Source of the DNA: Piscicola geometra
Taxonomy: Eukaryota; Annelida; Clitellata; Hirudinida; Piscicolidae
Reading direction: 5' to 3'
DNA length: 64,000 nt
Assembly: GCA_943735955.1 (NCBI GenBank)
Contig: OX030955.1
Location: 8,840,769-8,904,768, forward strand
Position numbers and translations under genes: made by a program. Below, piece after piece: positions 1 through 15,300 of this stretch. The notes beneath the pieces were generated by a model. It worked only from the letters and a program-made list of their open reading frames with translations. It was not told the origin of the DNA and ran no database searches. How positions within the stretch are numbered: the first letter of the stretch is position 1; each line of letters opens with the position of its first letter.

Positions 1-77
<77 letters not shown>

Positions 78-98
78 TGTGTATGTGAGTGTGTATAT
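1..98. repeat. (GT)n microsatellite
   Basis: A pure GT run fills about the first 75 bases and then degrades into GTGAGTGTATGT. It continues past the left edge. It lies in the intron downstream of the last visible USP exon (832-906), so on the USP transcript it reads as CA repeats. Confidence 0.95.
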
Positions 99-99
99 G

Positions 100-765
100 T
101 ATTATAATAATTATTATATAAATAATTATATAAATAATTATATAAATAATTATATAAATAATTATATTAATAATTATATTAATAATTATATTAATAATTA
201 TATTAATAATTATATTAATAATTATATTGATAATTATATTAATAAATATATTGATAATTATAGTAATAATTATATTAAGAATTATATTAATAATTATATA
301 AATAATTATATAAATAATTAAATTAATAATTAAATTAATAATTATATTAATAATTAAATTAATAATTAAATAAATAATTAAATTAATAATTAAATTAATA
401 ATTATATTAATAATTATATTAATAATTATATTAAGAATTATATTAATAATTATATTAAGAATTATATTAATAATTATATTAATAATTATATTAATAATTA
501 TATTAATAATTATATTAATAATTACATTAATAATTATATTAATAATTATATTAATAATTATATTAATAATTATATTAATAATTATATTAATAATTATATT
601 AATAATTATATTAATAATTATATTAATAATTATATTAATAATTATATTAATAATTATATTAATAATTATATTAATAATTATATTAATAATTATATTAATA
701 ATTATATTAATAATTATATTAATAATTATATTAATAATTATATTAATAATTAATATAATAATTAT
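100..765. repeat. 12-bp AT-rich tandem array
   Basis: About 55 near-identical copies of the 12-mer AATTATATTAAT are followed by degenerate AT sequence to about 800. Variants (ATAAAT, TTAAGA) cluster at the left end and the right half is almost perfectly homogeneous. It is intronic in the USP gene. Confidence 0.95.
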
Positions 766-831
766 AATATTAATATTTATTATTATTATAAATATAATAA
801 TTATTGTTATTGAATCATTAAACAGACTCAC

Positions 832-3268
832 TTGTTTCGACTCATCTGGTACCACTCTGCCACCACGAAGATGTGCTTCGGCTCGACGTGACAGCCCTCA
901 ATCGCCCTGTGGCAGGCAGTAAGTGATGGTGGCCCCGTTGAATTATTCACTAATTAACTACAATGAATAGTATAACAAAATGTATAGTACAGTAGGAATA
1001 TGGTATAATACTAAATGTTTAGTACAGTAGGAATATAGTATAATACTAAATGTATAGTACAGTAGGAATATGGTATAATACTAAATCTATAGTTCAGTAG
1101 GAATGTAGTATAATACTAAATGTATAGTACAGTAGGAATATAGTATAATACTAAATGTATAGTACAGTAGCTATATAGTATAATACTAAATGTTTAGTAC
1201 AGTAGCTATAATATATAATAATAAATGTATAGTACAGTAGTAATATAAAATTTACTGAAATGTAAAGTCTTTACATTTAGTTTTTGTCTACTATCAATCA
1301 ATTAGGCAAATGCTATAATACCAATTATAGGCTATTATTTGAATATAGAGGCATTAAATAACATTGTAGGTAATTAGGCATCATAACTAATTGCATTTAC
1401 AATCTTTAGTCATATAAGTTTAACCCTAATTATCCATTCACGAACAAACAATAATTTTCATGATGACCAAAGCCACGCCCACAGCGATTAATTATAATAA
1501 TATGAATATTGACAAGCATTATTATAGTGGCGTATAACCCGAACGGGCTTCCAGGCCACTTAGGCTGCATATTTTTATTTGCGCCTTTGGGTTACTAGGG
1601 CATTGGTTGCACTCGAACCTAGGACCTTTCATTATTGGTCAAGCCGAGAGTCGTTGTCGACTAAGCTACCCGTTCGCCCATTAACCTCTCAACGGCAGTG
1701 GAGCAGAGAGGGTAGCTGTCGGAGGACATGTAGTAGTGCTCGTGTCGCTTGCCTGGGTCCACTAGCAGGAAGTCAAGGAAGGTCTTCGACTGGGGAGAAG
1801 GGGGGGGGGGGAGATGTGGTAGATGAGATGGAAGGTTGATGATGGAGAGTGGGTGGGGGATGGAAGGGTGGGTGGTGGGTGGAAGGGTGGGTGGTGGGTG
1901 GAAGGGTGGGTGGTGGGTGGAAGGGGGGGTGGTGGGTGGAAGGGTGGGTGGTGGGTGGAAGGGGGGGTGGTGGGTGGAAGGGGGGGTGGTGGGTGGAAGG
2001 GTGGGTGGTGAGATAGTGAGAATTCAAGTAGATAAATTATAATGCCATAATGAAAAAACAGAAACGAATAAGAGACACACGACAAATGATAAAGACGCAA
2101 GAAACTCCTCCTCACGAAGCTGTAGTGCTCGAAGCCGTTGGCGATGTACTGCTTCACCTCGAAGAGGAGGTCCTGGTGCATGTCGAGCAGGCACGAGGAG
2201 CGGTGCATGTGCAAGACTATCGGGTAGCCGAACCTGTGGGTGTGTAGGTAGTGGGTGGTGTGGGGGAGGTGGGAGGGAGTATGGGGTCTTGTGGTGGGTT
2301 TTGGCGCTGTGGGTGGATGGTGGTGGGTGGGTGGTGAATGGGTTGGGTAATATTATTATCAACACCACCACCACCAACATCACCACAACCACCAACATCA
2401 CCACAACCACCAACATCACCACAACCACCAACATCACCACCACCATCAACAACACCACCACCACCCCCACCACCACTACCAACACCACCATCATTACCAC
2501 CACCACCACAAACTCACATGCCACCACCACCACCACCACCACCAACTCACATGCCACTCTCGATTCCGTTCTCGAATCTGTTGAGCACCACCATGATCAC
2601 GTGGTTGTCTGCCTTGTTGTAGACGGGCACTTCGATGCAGTGCAGTACCTTGGAATGCCAATATAGAAGGGTGGGGGGGAGGAGTTAAGGTGGGTGGGAG
2701 GAGTTAAGGTGGGTGGGAGGAGTTAAGGTGGGTGGGAGGAGTTAAGGTGGGTGGGAGGAGTAAAGGTGGGTGGGAGGAGTTAAGGTCAGTGGGAGGAGTT
2801 AAGGTCGGTGGGAGGAGTTAAGGTGGTGGAAATAGGAAGATTTATGTTGTTGGAGGAAGAGGGAGTGGGTGAGGTGGAGGAAAGAGGGGTATGATAAAAA
2901 AGAAAATATAGTAATGAAATAGTAAATAGAACCACTGCAACAACTACAACAAGAACAACCCACACAACTGCAACCACAACAACAACTCATATAACTAAAA
3001 CAACAACCGCAACAACTCATACAACAACAACAACAACCCACACAACAACAACTCATACAACAACAACCCACACAACAACAACTCATACAACAACAACCCA
3101 CACAACAACAGCAACAACAACATGCAGGCACCTTGTTGTGGAAGGAGACCTTGTGGAGGACCTCGTTGTCGCTGAGGCTTCGGATGCTCGTGCCCACCTC
3201 CGCCAAGATGAACTGCAGGGTGCAAGTTGTTCATAATAATTAAATAATTAAATAAAGTAATAATAAAA

Positions 3269-3333
<65 letters not shown>

Positions 3334-6300
3334 ATAATAATAATAATAACACAAAAATAAATTGCCTAAAGAACACTTTTGCACCTAAGTCATTATACGC
3401 TACAAAAAAGTGAACTACCCAATCAACCATAAACCACCAACCACCCATGCACCCCTCTCTCACACATGCACCTCTCTCTCACCCATGCACCCTTCTCTCA
3501 CTCATGCACCCCTCTCTCACACATGCAACCCTCTCTCACCCATGCACCCCTCTCACCACACATGCACCCCTCTCTCACACATGCACCTCTCTCTCACCCA
3601 TGCACCCCCCTCTCACACATGCACCCCTCTCTCACACATGCACCCCTCTCTCACACATGCACCCCTTTCTCACACATGCACCCCTCTCTCACACATGCAC
3701 CCCTCTCTCACACATGCACCCCTCTCTTCCCCATGCACCCCTCTCTCCCCATGCACCCCTCTCTCACACATGCACCCCTCTCTCACACATGCACCCCTCT
3801 CTCACACATGCACCCCTCTCTTCCCCATGCACCCCTCTCTCACACATGCACCCCTCTCTCACACATGCACCCCTCTCTTCCCCATGCACCCCTCTCTCAC
3901 ACATGCAACCATCTCTCACCCATGCACCCCTCTCACCACACATGCACCCCTCTCTCACACATGCACCCCTCTCTCACCCATGCACCCCCCTCTCACACAT
4001 GCACCCCTCTCTCACACATGCACCCCTCTCTCACACATGCACCCCTCTCTTCCCCATGCACCCCTCTCTCAAACATGCACCCCTCTCTCACACATGCACC
4101 CCTCTCTCACACATGCACCCCTCTCTTCCCCATGCACCCCTCTCTCCCCATGCACCCCTCTCTCACACATGCACCCCTCTCTCACACATGCACCCCTCTC
4201 TCACCCATGCACCCCTCTCTCACACATGCACCCCCCTCTCACCCATGCACCCCTCTCTCACACATGCACCCCCCTCTCACACATGCACCCCTTTCTCACA
4301 CATGCACCCCTCTCTCACCCATGCACCCCTTTCTCACACATGCACCCCTCTCTCACACATGCACCCCTCTCTCACCCATGCACCCCTCTCTCACCCATGC
4401 ACCCCTCTCTCCCCATGCACCCCTCTCTCCCCCATGCACCCCTCTCTCCCCATGCACCCCTCTCTTCCCCATGCACCCCTCTCTCACCCATGCACCCCCC
4501 TCTCACACATGCACCCCTCTCTCACACATGCACCCCTCTCTCACCCATGCACCCCTCTCTCACACATGCACCCCTCTCTCACACATGCACCCCTCTCTCA
4601 CACATGCACCCCTCTCTCACCCATGCACCCCTCTCTCCCCATGCACCCCTCTCTCCCCCATGCACCCCTCTCTCACTCATGCACCCCTCTCTCACACATG
4701 CACCCCTCTCTCACACATGCACCCCTCTCTCACCCATGCACCCCTCTCTCCCCATGCACCCCTCTCTCCCCCATGCACCCCTCTCTCCCCATGCACCCCT
4801 CTCTTCCCCATGCACCCCTCTCTCACCCATGCACCCCTCTCTCACACATGCACCCCTCTCTTCCCCATGCACCCCTCTCTCCCCATGCACCCCTCTCTCA
4901 CACATGCACCCCTCTCTCACACATGCACCCCTTTCTCACACATGCACCCCCCTCTCACCCATGCACCCCTTTCTCACACATGCACCCCTCTCTCCCCATG
5001 CACCCCTCTCTCACACATGCACCCCTCTCTCACACATGCACCCCTCTCTCACCCATGCACCCCCCTCTCACACATGCACCCCCCTCTCACCCATGCACCC
5101 CTCTCTCACCCATGCACCCCCCTCTCACACATGCACCCCCCTCTCACCCATGCACCCCTCTCTCACACATGCACCCCTCTCTCACCCATGCACCCCTCTC
5201 TCACACATGCACCCCCCTCTCACACATGCACCCCTTTCTCACACATGCACCCCTCTCTCCCCATGCACCCCTCTCTCACACATGCACCCCTCTCTCACAC
5301 ATGCACCCCTCTCTCACACATGCACCCCTCTCTTCCCCATGCACCCCTCTCTCACACATGCACCCCTCTCTCACACATGCACCCCTCTCTTCCCCATGCA
5401 CCCCTCTCTCACCCATGCACCCCTCTCACCACACATGCACCCCTCTCTCACACATGCACCCCTCTCTCACCCATGCACCCCCCTCTCACACATGCACCCC
5501 TCTCTCACACATGCACCCCTCTCTCACACATGCACCCCTCTCTTCCCCATGCACCCCTCTCTCAAACATGCACCCCTCTCTCACACATGCACCCCTCTCT
5601 CACACATGCACCCCTCTCTTCCCCATGCACCCCTCTCTCCCCATGCACCCCTCTATCACACATGCACCCCTCTCTCACCCATGCACCCCTCTCTCACACA
5701 TGCACCCCCCTCTCACCCATGCACCCCTCTCTCACACATGCACCCCCCTCTCACACATGCACCCCTTTCTCACACATGCACCCCTCTCTCACCCATGCAC
5801 CCCTTTCTCACACATGCACCCCTCTCTCACACATGCACCCCTCTCTCACCCATGCACCCCTCTCTCACCCATGCACCCCTCTCTCCCCATGCACCCCTCT
5901 CTCCCCCATGCACCCCTCTCTCCCCATGCACCCCTCTCTTCCCCATGCACCCCTCTCTCACCCATGCACCCCCCTCTCACACATGCACCCCTCTCTCACA
6001 CATGCACCCCTCTCTCACCCATGCACCCCTCTCTCACACATGCACCCCTCTCTCACACATGCACCCCTCTCTCACCCATGCACCCCTCTCTCCCCATGCA
6101 CCCCTCTCTCCCCCATGCACCCCTCTCTCCCCATGCACCCCTCTCTTCCCCATGCACCCCTCTCTCACCCATGCACCCCCCTCTCACACATGCACCCCTC
6201 TCTCACACATGCACCCCTCTCTCACCCATGCACCCCTCTCTCACACATGCACCCCTCTCTCACACATGCACCCCTCTCTCACACATGCACCCCTCTCTCA

Positions 6301-9300
6301 CCCATGCACCCCTCTCTCCCCATGCACCCCTCTCTCCCCCATGCACCCCTCTCTCACTCATGCACCCCTCTCTCACACATGCACCCCTCTCTCACACATG
6401 CACCCCTCTCTCACCCATGCACCCCTCTCTCCCCATGCACCCCTCTCTCCCCCATGCACCCCTCTCTCCCCATGCACCCCTCTCTTCCCCATGCACCCCT
6501 CTCTCACCCATGCACCCCTCTCTCACACATGCACCCCTCTCTTCCCCATGCACCCCTCTCTCCCCATGCACCCCTCTCTCACACATGCACCCCTCTCTCA
6601 CACATGCACCCCTTTCTCACACATGCACCCCCCTCTCACCCATGCACCCCTTTCTCACACATGCACCCCTCTCTCCCCATGCACCCCTCTCTCACACATG
6701 CACCCCTCTCTCACACATGCACCCCTCTCTCACCCATGCACCCCCCTCTCACACATGCACCCCCCTCTCACCCATGCACCCCTCTCTCACCCATGCACCC
6801 CCCTCTCACACATGCACCCCCCTCTCACCCATGCACCCCTCTCTCACACATGCACCCCTCTCTCACCCATGCACCCCTCTCTCACACATGCACCCCCCTC
6901 TCACACATGCACCCCTTTCTCACACATGCACCCCTCTCTCCCCATGCACCCCTCTCTCACACATGCACCCCTCTCTCACACATGCACCCCTCTCTCACAC
7001 ATGCACCCCTCTCTTCCCCATGCACCCCTCTCTCACACATGCACCCCTCTCTCACACATGCACCCCTCTCTTCCCCATGCACCCCTCTCTCACCCATGCA
7101 CCCCTCTCACCACACATGCACCCCTCTCTCACACATGCACCCCTCTCTCACCCATGCACCCCCCTCTCACACATGCACCCCTCTCTCACACATGCACCCC
7201 TCTCTCACACATGCACCCCTCTCTTCCCCATGCACCCCTCTCTCAAACATGCACCCCTCTCTCACACATGCACCCCTCTCTCACACATGCACCCCTCTCT
7301 TCCCCATGCACCCCTCTCTCCCCATGCACCCCTCTATCACACATGCACCCCTCTCTCACCCATGCACCCCTCTCTCACACATGCACCCCCCTCTCACCCA
7401 TGCACCCCTCTCTCACACATGCACCCCCCTCTCACACATGCACCCCTTTCTCACACATGCACCCCTCTCTCACCCATGCACCCCTTTCTCACACATGCAC
7501 CCCTCTCTCACACATGCACCCCTCTCTCACCCATGCACCCCTCTCTCACCCATGCACCCCTCTCTCCCCATGCACCCCTCTCTCCCCCATGCACCCCTCT
7601 CTCCCCATGCACCCCTCTCTTCCCCATGCACCCCTCTCTCACCCATGCACCCCCCTCTCACACATGCACCCCTCTCTCACACATGCACCCCTCTCTCACC
7701 CATGCACCCCTCTCTCACACATGCACCCCTCTCTCACACATGCACCCCTCTCTCACACATGCACCCCTCTCACCCATGCACCCCTCTCTCCCCATGCACC
7801 CCTCTCTCCCCCATGCACCCCTCTCTCACTCATGCACCCCTCTCTCACACATGCACCCCTCTCTCACACATGCACCCCTCTCTCACCCATGCACCCCTCT
7901 CTCCCCATGCACCCCTCTCTCCCCCATGCACCCCTCTCTCCCCATGCACCCCTCTCTTCCCCATGCACCCCTCTCTCACCCATGCACCCCTCTCTCACAC
8001 ATGCACCCCTCTCTTCCCCATGCACCCCTCTCTCCCCATGCACCCCTCTCTCACACATGCACCCCTCTCTCACACATGCACCCCTTTCTCACACATGCAC
8101 CCCCCTCTCACCCATGCACCCCTTTCTCACACATGCACCCCTCTCTCCCCATGCACCCCTCTCTCACACATGCACCCCTCTCTCACACATGCACCCCTCT
8201 CTCACCCATGCACCCCCCTCTCACACATGCACCCCCCTCTCACCCATGCACCCCTCTCTCACCCATGCACCCCCCTCTCACACATGCACCCCCCTCTCAC
8301 CCATGCACCCCTCTCTCACACATGCACCCCTCTCTCACCCATGCACCCCTCTCTCACACATGCACCCCCCTCTCACACATGCACCCCTTTCTCACACATG
8401 CACCCCTCTCTCCCCATGCACCCCTCTCTCACACATGCACCCCTCTCTCACACATGCACCCCTCTCTCACACATGCACCCCTCTCTTCCCCATGCACCCC
8501 TCTCTCACACATGCACCCCTCTCTCACACATGCACCCCTCTCTTCCCCATGCACCCCTCTCTCACCCATGCACCCCTCTCACCACACATGCACCCCTCTC
8601 TCACACATGCACCCCTCTCTCACCCATGCACCCCCCTCTCACACATGCACCCCTCTCTCACACATGCACCCCTCTCTCACACATGCACCCCTCTCTTCCC
8701 CATGCACCCCTCTCTCAAACATGCACCCCTCTCTCACACATGCACCCCTCTCTCACACATGCACCCCTCTCTTCCCCATGCACCCCTCTCTCCCCATGCA
8801 CCCCTCTATCACACATGCACCCCTCTCTCACCCATGCACCCCTCTCTCACACATGCACCCCCCTCTCACCCATGCACCCCTCTCTCACACATGCACCCCC
8901 CTCTCACACATGCACCCCTTTCTCACACATGCACCCCTCTCTCACCCATGCACCCCTTTCTCACACATGCACCCCTCTCTCACACATGCACCCCTCTCTC
9001 ACCCATGCACCCCTCTCTCACCCATGCACCCCTCTCTCCCCATGCACCCCTCTCTCCCCCATGCACCCCTCTCTCCCCATGCACCCCTCTCTTCCCCATG
9101 CACCCCTCTCTCACCCATGCACCCCCCTCTCACACATGCACCCCTCTCTCACACATGCACCCCTCTCTCACCCATGCACCCCTCTCTCACACATGCACCC
9201 CTCTCTCACACATGCACCCCTCTCTCACACATGCACCCCTCTCTCACCCATGCACCCCTCTCTCCCCATGCACCCCTCTCTCCCCCATGCACCCCTCTCT

Positions 9301-12300
9301 CACTCATGCACCCCTCTCTCACACATGCACCCCTCTCTCACACATGCACCCCTCTCTCACCCATGCACCCCTCTCTCCCCATGCACCCCTCTCTCCCCCA
9401 TGCACCCTTCTCTCCCCATGCACCCCTCTCTTCCCCATGCACCCCTCTCTCACCCATGCACCCCTCTCTCACACATGCACCCCTCTCTTCCCCATGCACC
9501 CCTCTCTCCCCATGCACCCCTCTCTCACACATGCACCCCTCTCTCACACACGCACCCCTTTCTCACACATGCACCCCCCTCTCACCCATGCACCCCTTTC
9601 TCACACATGCACCCCTCTCTCCCCATGCACCCCTCTCTCACACATGCACCCCTCTCTCACACATGCACCCCTCTCTCACCCATGCACCCCCCTCTCACAC
9701 ATGCACCCCCCTCTCACCCATGCACCCCTCTCTCACCCATGCACCCCCCTCTCACACATGCACCCCCCTCTCACCCATGCACCCCTCTCTCACACATGCA
9801 CCCCTCTCTCACCCATGCACCCCTCTCTCACCCATGCACCCCTCTCTCACACATGCACCCCCCTCTCACACATGCACCCCTTTCTCACACATGCACCCCT
9901 CTCTCACCCATGCACCCCTCTCTCACACATGCACCCCTCTCTCACACATGCACCCCTCTCTCACACATGCACCCCTCTCTCACCCATGCACCCCTCTCTC
10001 CCCATGCACCCCTCTCTCCCCCATGCACCCCTCTCTCACACATGCACCCCTCTCTCACACATGCACCCCTCTCACACATGCACCCCTCTCTCACCCATGC
10101 ACCCCTCTCTCCCCATGCACCCCTCTCTCCCCCATGCACCCCTCTCTCACACATGCACCCCTCTCTCACCCATGCACCCCTCTCTCACACATGCACCCCT
10201 CTCTCCCCATGCACCCCTCTCTCACACATGCACCCCTCTCTCACACATGCACCCCTCTCTCACCCATGCACCCCCCTCTCACACATGCACCCCCCTCTCA
10301 CCCATGCACCCCTCTCTCACACATGCACCCCCCTCTCACCCATGCACCCCTCTCTCACACATGCACCCCTCTCTCACCCATGCACCCCTCTCTCACACAT
10401 GCACCCCTCTCTCACACATGCACCCTTCTCTCACACATGCACCCCTCTCTCACACATGCACCCCTCTCTCACACATGCACCCCTCTCTCACCCATGCACC
10501 CCCCTCTCACACATGCACCCCCCTCTCACACATGCACCCCTCTCTTCCCCATGCACCCCTCTCTCACACATGCACCCCTCTCTCACCCATGCACCCCCCT
10601 CTCACACATGCACCCCTCTCTTCCCCATGCACCCCTCTCTCACACATGCACCCCTCTCCCACCCATGCACCCCTCTCCCACCCATGCACCCCCCTCTCAC
10701 ACATGCACCCCTCTCTCACACATGCACCCCTCTCTCACCCATGCACCCCTCTCTCACACATGCACCCCTCTCTCACACATGCACCCCTCTCTCACACATG
10801 CACCCCTCTCTCACCCATGCACCCCTCTCTCCCCATGCACCCCTCTCTCCCCCATGCACCCCTCTCTCACTCATGCACCCCTCTCTCACACATGCACCCC
10901 TCTCTCACACATGCACCCCTCTCTCACCCATGCACCCCTCTCTCACCATGCACCCCTCTCTCCCCCATGCACCCTTCTCTCCCCATGCACCCCTCTCTTC
11001 CCCATGCACCCCTCTCTCACCCATGCACCCCTCTCTCACACATGCACCCCTCTCTTCCCCATGCACCCCTCTCTCCCCATGCACCCCTCTCTCACACATG
11101 CACCCCTCTCTCACACACGCACCCCTTTCTCACACATGCACCCCCCTCTCACCCATGCACCCCTTTCTCACACATGCACCCCTCTCTCCCCATGCACCCC
11201 TCTCTCACACATGCACCCCTCTCTCACACATGCACCCCTCTCTCACCCATGCACCCCCCTCTCACACATGCACCCCCCTCTCACCCATGCACCCCTCTCT
11301 CACCCATGCACCCCCCTCTCACACATGCACCCCCCTCTCACCCATGCACCCCTCTCTCACACATGCACCCCTCTCTCACACATGCACCCCTCTCTCACCC
11401 ATGCACCCCTCTCTCACCCATGCACCCCTCTCTCACACATGCACCCCCCTCTCACACATGCACCCCTTTCTCACACATGCACCCCTCTCTCACCCATGCA
11501 CCCCTCTCTCACACATGCACCCCTCTCTCACACATGCACCCCTCTCTCACACATGCACCCCTCTCTCACCCATGCACCCCTCTCTCCCCATGCACCCCTC
11601 TCTCCCCCATGCACCCCTCTCTCACACATGCACCCCTCTCTCACACATGCACCCCTCTCACACATGCACCCCTCTCTAACCCATGCACCCCTCTCTCCCC
11701 ATGCACCCCTCTCTCCCCCATGCACCCCTCTCTCACACATGCACCCCTCTCTCACCCATGCACCCCTCTCTCACACATGCACCCCTCTCTCCCCATGCAC
11801 CCCTCTCTCACACATGCACCCCTCTCTCACACATGCACCCCTCTCTCACCCATGCACCCCCCTCTCACACATGCACCCCCCTCTCACCCATGCACCCCTC
11901 TCTCACACATGCACCCCCCTCTCACCCATGCACCCCTCTCTCACACATGCACCCCTCTCTCACCCATGCACCCCTCTCTCACACATGCACCCCTCTCTCA
12001 CACATGCACCCTTCTCTCACACATGCACCCCTCTCTCACACATGCACCCCTCTCTCACACATGCACCCCTCTCTCACCCATGCACCCCCCTCTCACACAT
12101 GCACCCCCCTCTCACACATGCACCCCTCTCTTCCCCATGCACCCCTCTCTCACACATGCACCCCTCTCTCACCCATGCACCCCCCTCTCACACATGCACC
12201 CCTCTCTTCCCCATGCACCCCTCTCTCACACATGCACCCCTCTCCCACCCATGCACCCCTCTCCCACCCATGCACCCCCCTCTCACACATGCACCCCTCT

Positions 12301-15300
12301 CTTCCCCATGCACCACTCTCTCACACATGCACCCCCCTCTCACACATGCACCCCTCTCTCACCCATGCACCCCTCTCTCACACATGCACCCCTCTCTCAC
12401 CCATGCACCCCTCTCTCACACATGCACCCCTCTCTCACACATGCACCCCTCTCTCACACATGCACCTCTCTCTCACACATGCACCCCTCTCTCACCCATG
12501 CACCCCCCTCTCACACATGCACCCCTCTCTTCCCCATGCACCCCTCTCTCACACATGCACCCCTCTCTCACACATGCACCCCTCTCTCACCCATGCACCC
12601 CTCTCTCACACATGCACCCCCCTCTCACACATGCACCTCTTTCTCACACATGCACCCCTCTCTCCCCATGCACCCCTCTCTCACACATGCACCCCTCTCT
12701 CACACATGCACCCCTCTCTCACACATGCACCCCTCTCTTCCCCATGCACCCCTCTCTCACACATGCACCCCTCTCTCACACATGCACCCCTCTCTTCCCC
12801 ATGCACCCCTCTCTCACACATGCAACCCTCTCTCACCCATGCACCCCTCTCACCACACATGCACCCCTCTCTCACACATGCACCCCTCTCTCACCCATGC
12901 ACCCCCCTCTCACACATGCACCCCTCTCTCACACATGCACCCCTCTCTCACACATGCACCCCTCTCTTCCCCATGCACCCCTCTCTCAAACATGCACCCC
13001 TCTCTCACACATGCACCCCTCTCTCACACATGCACCCCTCTCTTCCCCATGCACCCCTCTCTCCCCATGCACCCCTCTATCACACATGCACCCCTCTCTC
13101 ACACATGCACCCCTCTCTCACCCATGCACCCCTCTCTCACACATGCACCCCCCTCTCACCCATGCACCCCTCTCTCACACATGCACCCCCCTCTCACACA
13201 TGCACCCCTTTCTCACACATGCACCCCTCTCTCACCCATGCACCCCTTTCTCACACATGCACCCCTCTCTCACACATGCACCCCTCTCTCACCCATGCAC
13301 CCCTCTCTCACCCATGCACCCCTCTCTCCCCATGCACCCCTCTCTCCCCCATGCACCCCTCTCTCCCCATGCACCCCTCTCTTCCCCATGCACCCCTCTC
13401 TCACCCATGCACCCCCCTCTCACACATGCACCCCTCTCTCACACATGCACCCCTCTCTCACCCATGCACCCCTCTCTCACACATGCACCCCTCTCTCCCC
13501 ATGCACCCCTCTCTCCCCATGCACCCCTCTCTCCCCCATGCACCCCTCTCTCACTCATGCACCCCTCTCTCACACATGCACCCCTCTCTCACACATGCAC
13601 CCCTCTCTCACCCATGCACCCCTCTCTCCCCATGCACCCCTCTCTCCCCCATGCACCCCTCTCTCCCCATGCACCCCTCTCTTCCCCATGCACCCCTCTC
13701 TCACCCATGCACCCCTCTCTCACACATGCGCCCCTCTCTTCCCCATGCACCCCTCTCTCCCCATGCACCCCTCTCTCACACATGCACCCCTCTCTCACAC
13801 ACGCACCCCTTTCTCACACATGCACCTCCCTCTCACCCATGCACCCCCCTCTCACACATGCACCTCTCTCTCACACATGCACCCCTCTTTCACCCATGCA
13901 CCCCCCTCTCACACATGCACCCCTCTCTTCCCCATGCACCCCTCTCTCACACATGCACCCCCCTCTCACACATGCACCCCTCTCTTCCCCATGCACCCCT
14001 CTCTCACACATGCACCCCCCTCTCACACATGCACCCCTCTCTCACCCATGCACCCCTCTCTCACACATGCACCCCTCTCTCACCCATGCACCCCTCTCTC
14101 ACACATGCACCCCTCTCTCACACATGCACCCCTCTCTCACCCATGCACCCCCCTCTCACACATGCACCTCTCTCTCACACATGCACCCCTCTCTCACCCA
14201 TGCACCCCCCTCTCACACATGCACCCCTCTCTTCCCCATGCACCCCTCTCTCACACATGCACCCCTCTCTCACACATGCACCCCTCTCTCACCCATGCAC
14301 CCCTCTCTCACACATGCACTCCCCTCTCACCCATGCACCCCTCTCTCACCCATGCACCCCCCTCTCACACATGCACCCCCCTCTCACCCATGCACCCCTC
14401 TCTCACACATGCACCCCTCTCTCACCCATGCACCCCTCTCTCACACATGCACCCCTCTCTCACCCATGCACCCCTCTCTCACCCATGCACCCCTCTCTCA
14501 CACATGCACCCCCCTCTCACACATGCACCCCTTTCTCACACATGCACCCCTCTCTCACACATGCACCCCTCTCTCACACATGCACCCCTCTCTTCCCCAT
14601 GCACCCCTCTCTCACACATGCACCCCTCTCTCACACATGCACCCCTCTCTTCCCCATGCACCCCTCTCTCACACATGCAACCCTCTCTCACCCATGCACC
14701 CCTCTCACCACACATGCACCCCTCTCTCACACATGCACCCCTCTCTCACCCATGCACCCCCCTCTCACACATGCACCCCTCTCTCACACATGCACCCCTC
14801 TCTCACACATGCACCCCTCTCTTCCCCATGCACCCCTCTCTCAAACATGCACCCCTCTCTCACACATGCACCCCTCTCTCACACATGCACCCCTCTCTTC
14901 CCCATGCACCCCTCTCTCCCCATGCACCCCTCTATCACACATGCACCCCTCTCTCACACATGCACCCCTCTCTCACCCATGCACCCCTCTCTCACACATG
15001 CACCCCCCTCTCACCCATGCACCCCTCTCTCACACATGCACCCCCCTCTCACACATGCACCCCTTTCTCACACATGCACCCCTCTCTCACCCATGCACCC
15101 CTTTCTCACACATGCACCCCTCTCTCACACATGCACCCCTCTCTCACCCATGCACCCCTCTCTCACCCATGCACCCCTCTCTCCCCATGCACCCCTCTCT
15201 CCCCCATGCACCCCTCTCTCCCCATGCACCCCTCTCTTCCCCATGCACCCCTCTCTCACCCATGCACCCCCCTCTCACACATGCACCCCTCTCTCACACA

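Noticed and set aside
1598..1679. Functional class II tRNA gene
   Set aside because: Box A and B resemblance is good, but the acceptor and T stems do not pair properly; a tRNA-derived SINE or tRNA pseudogene fits better.
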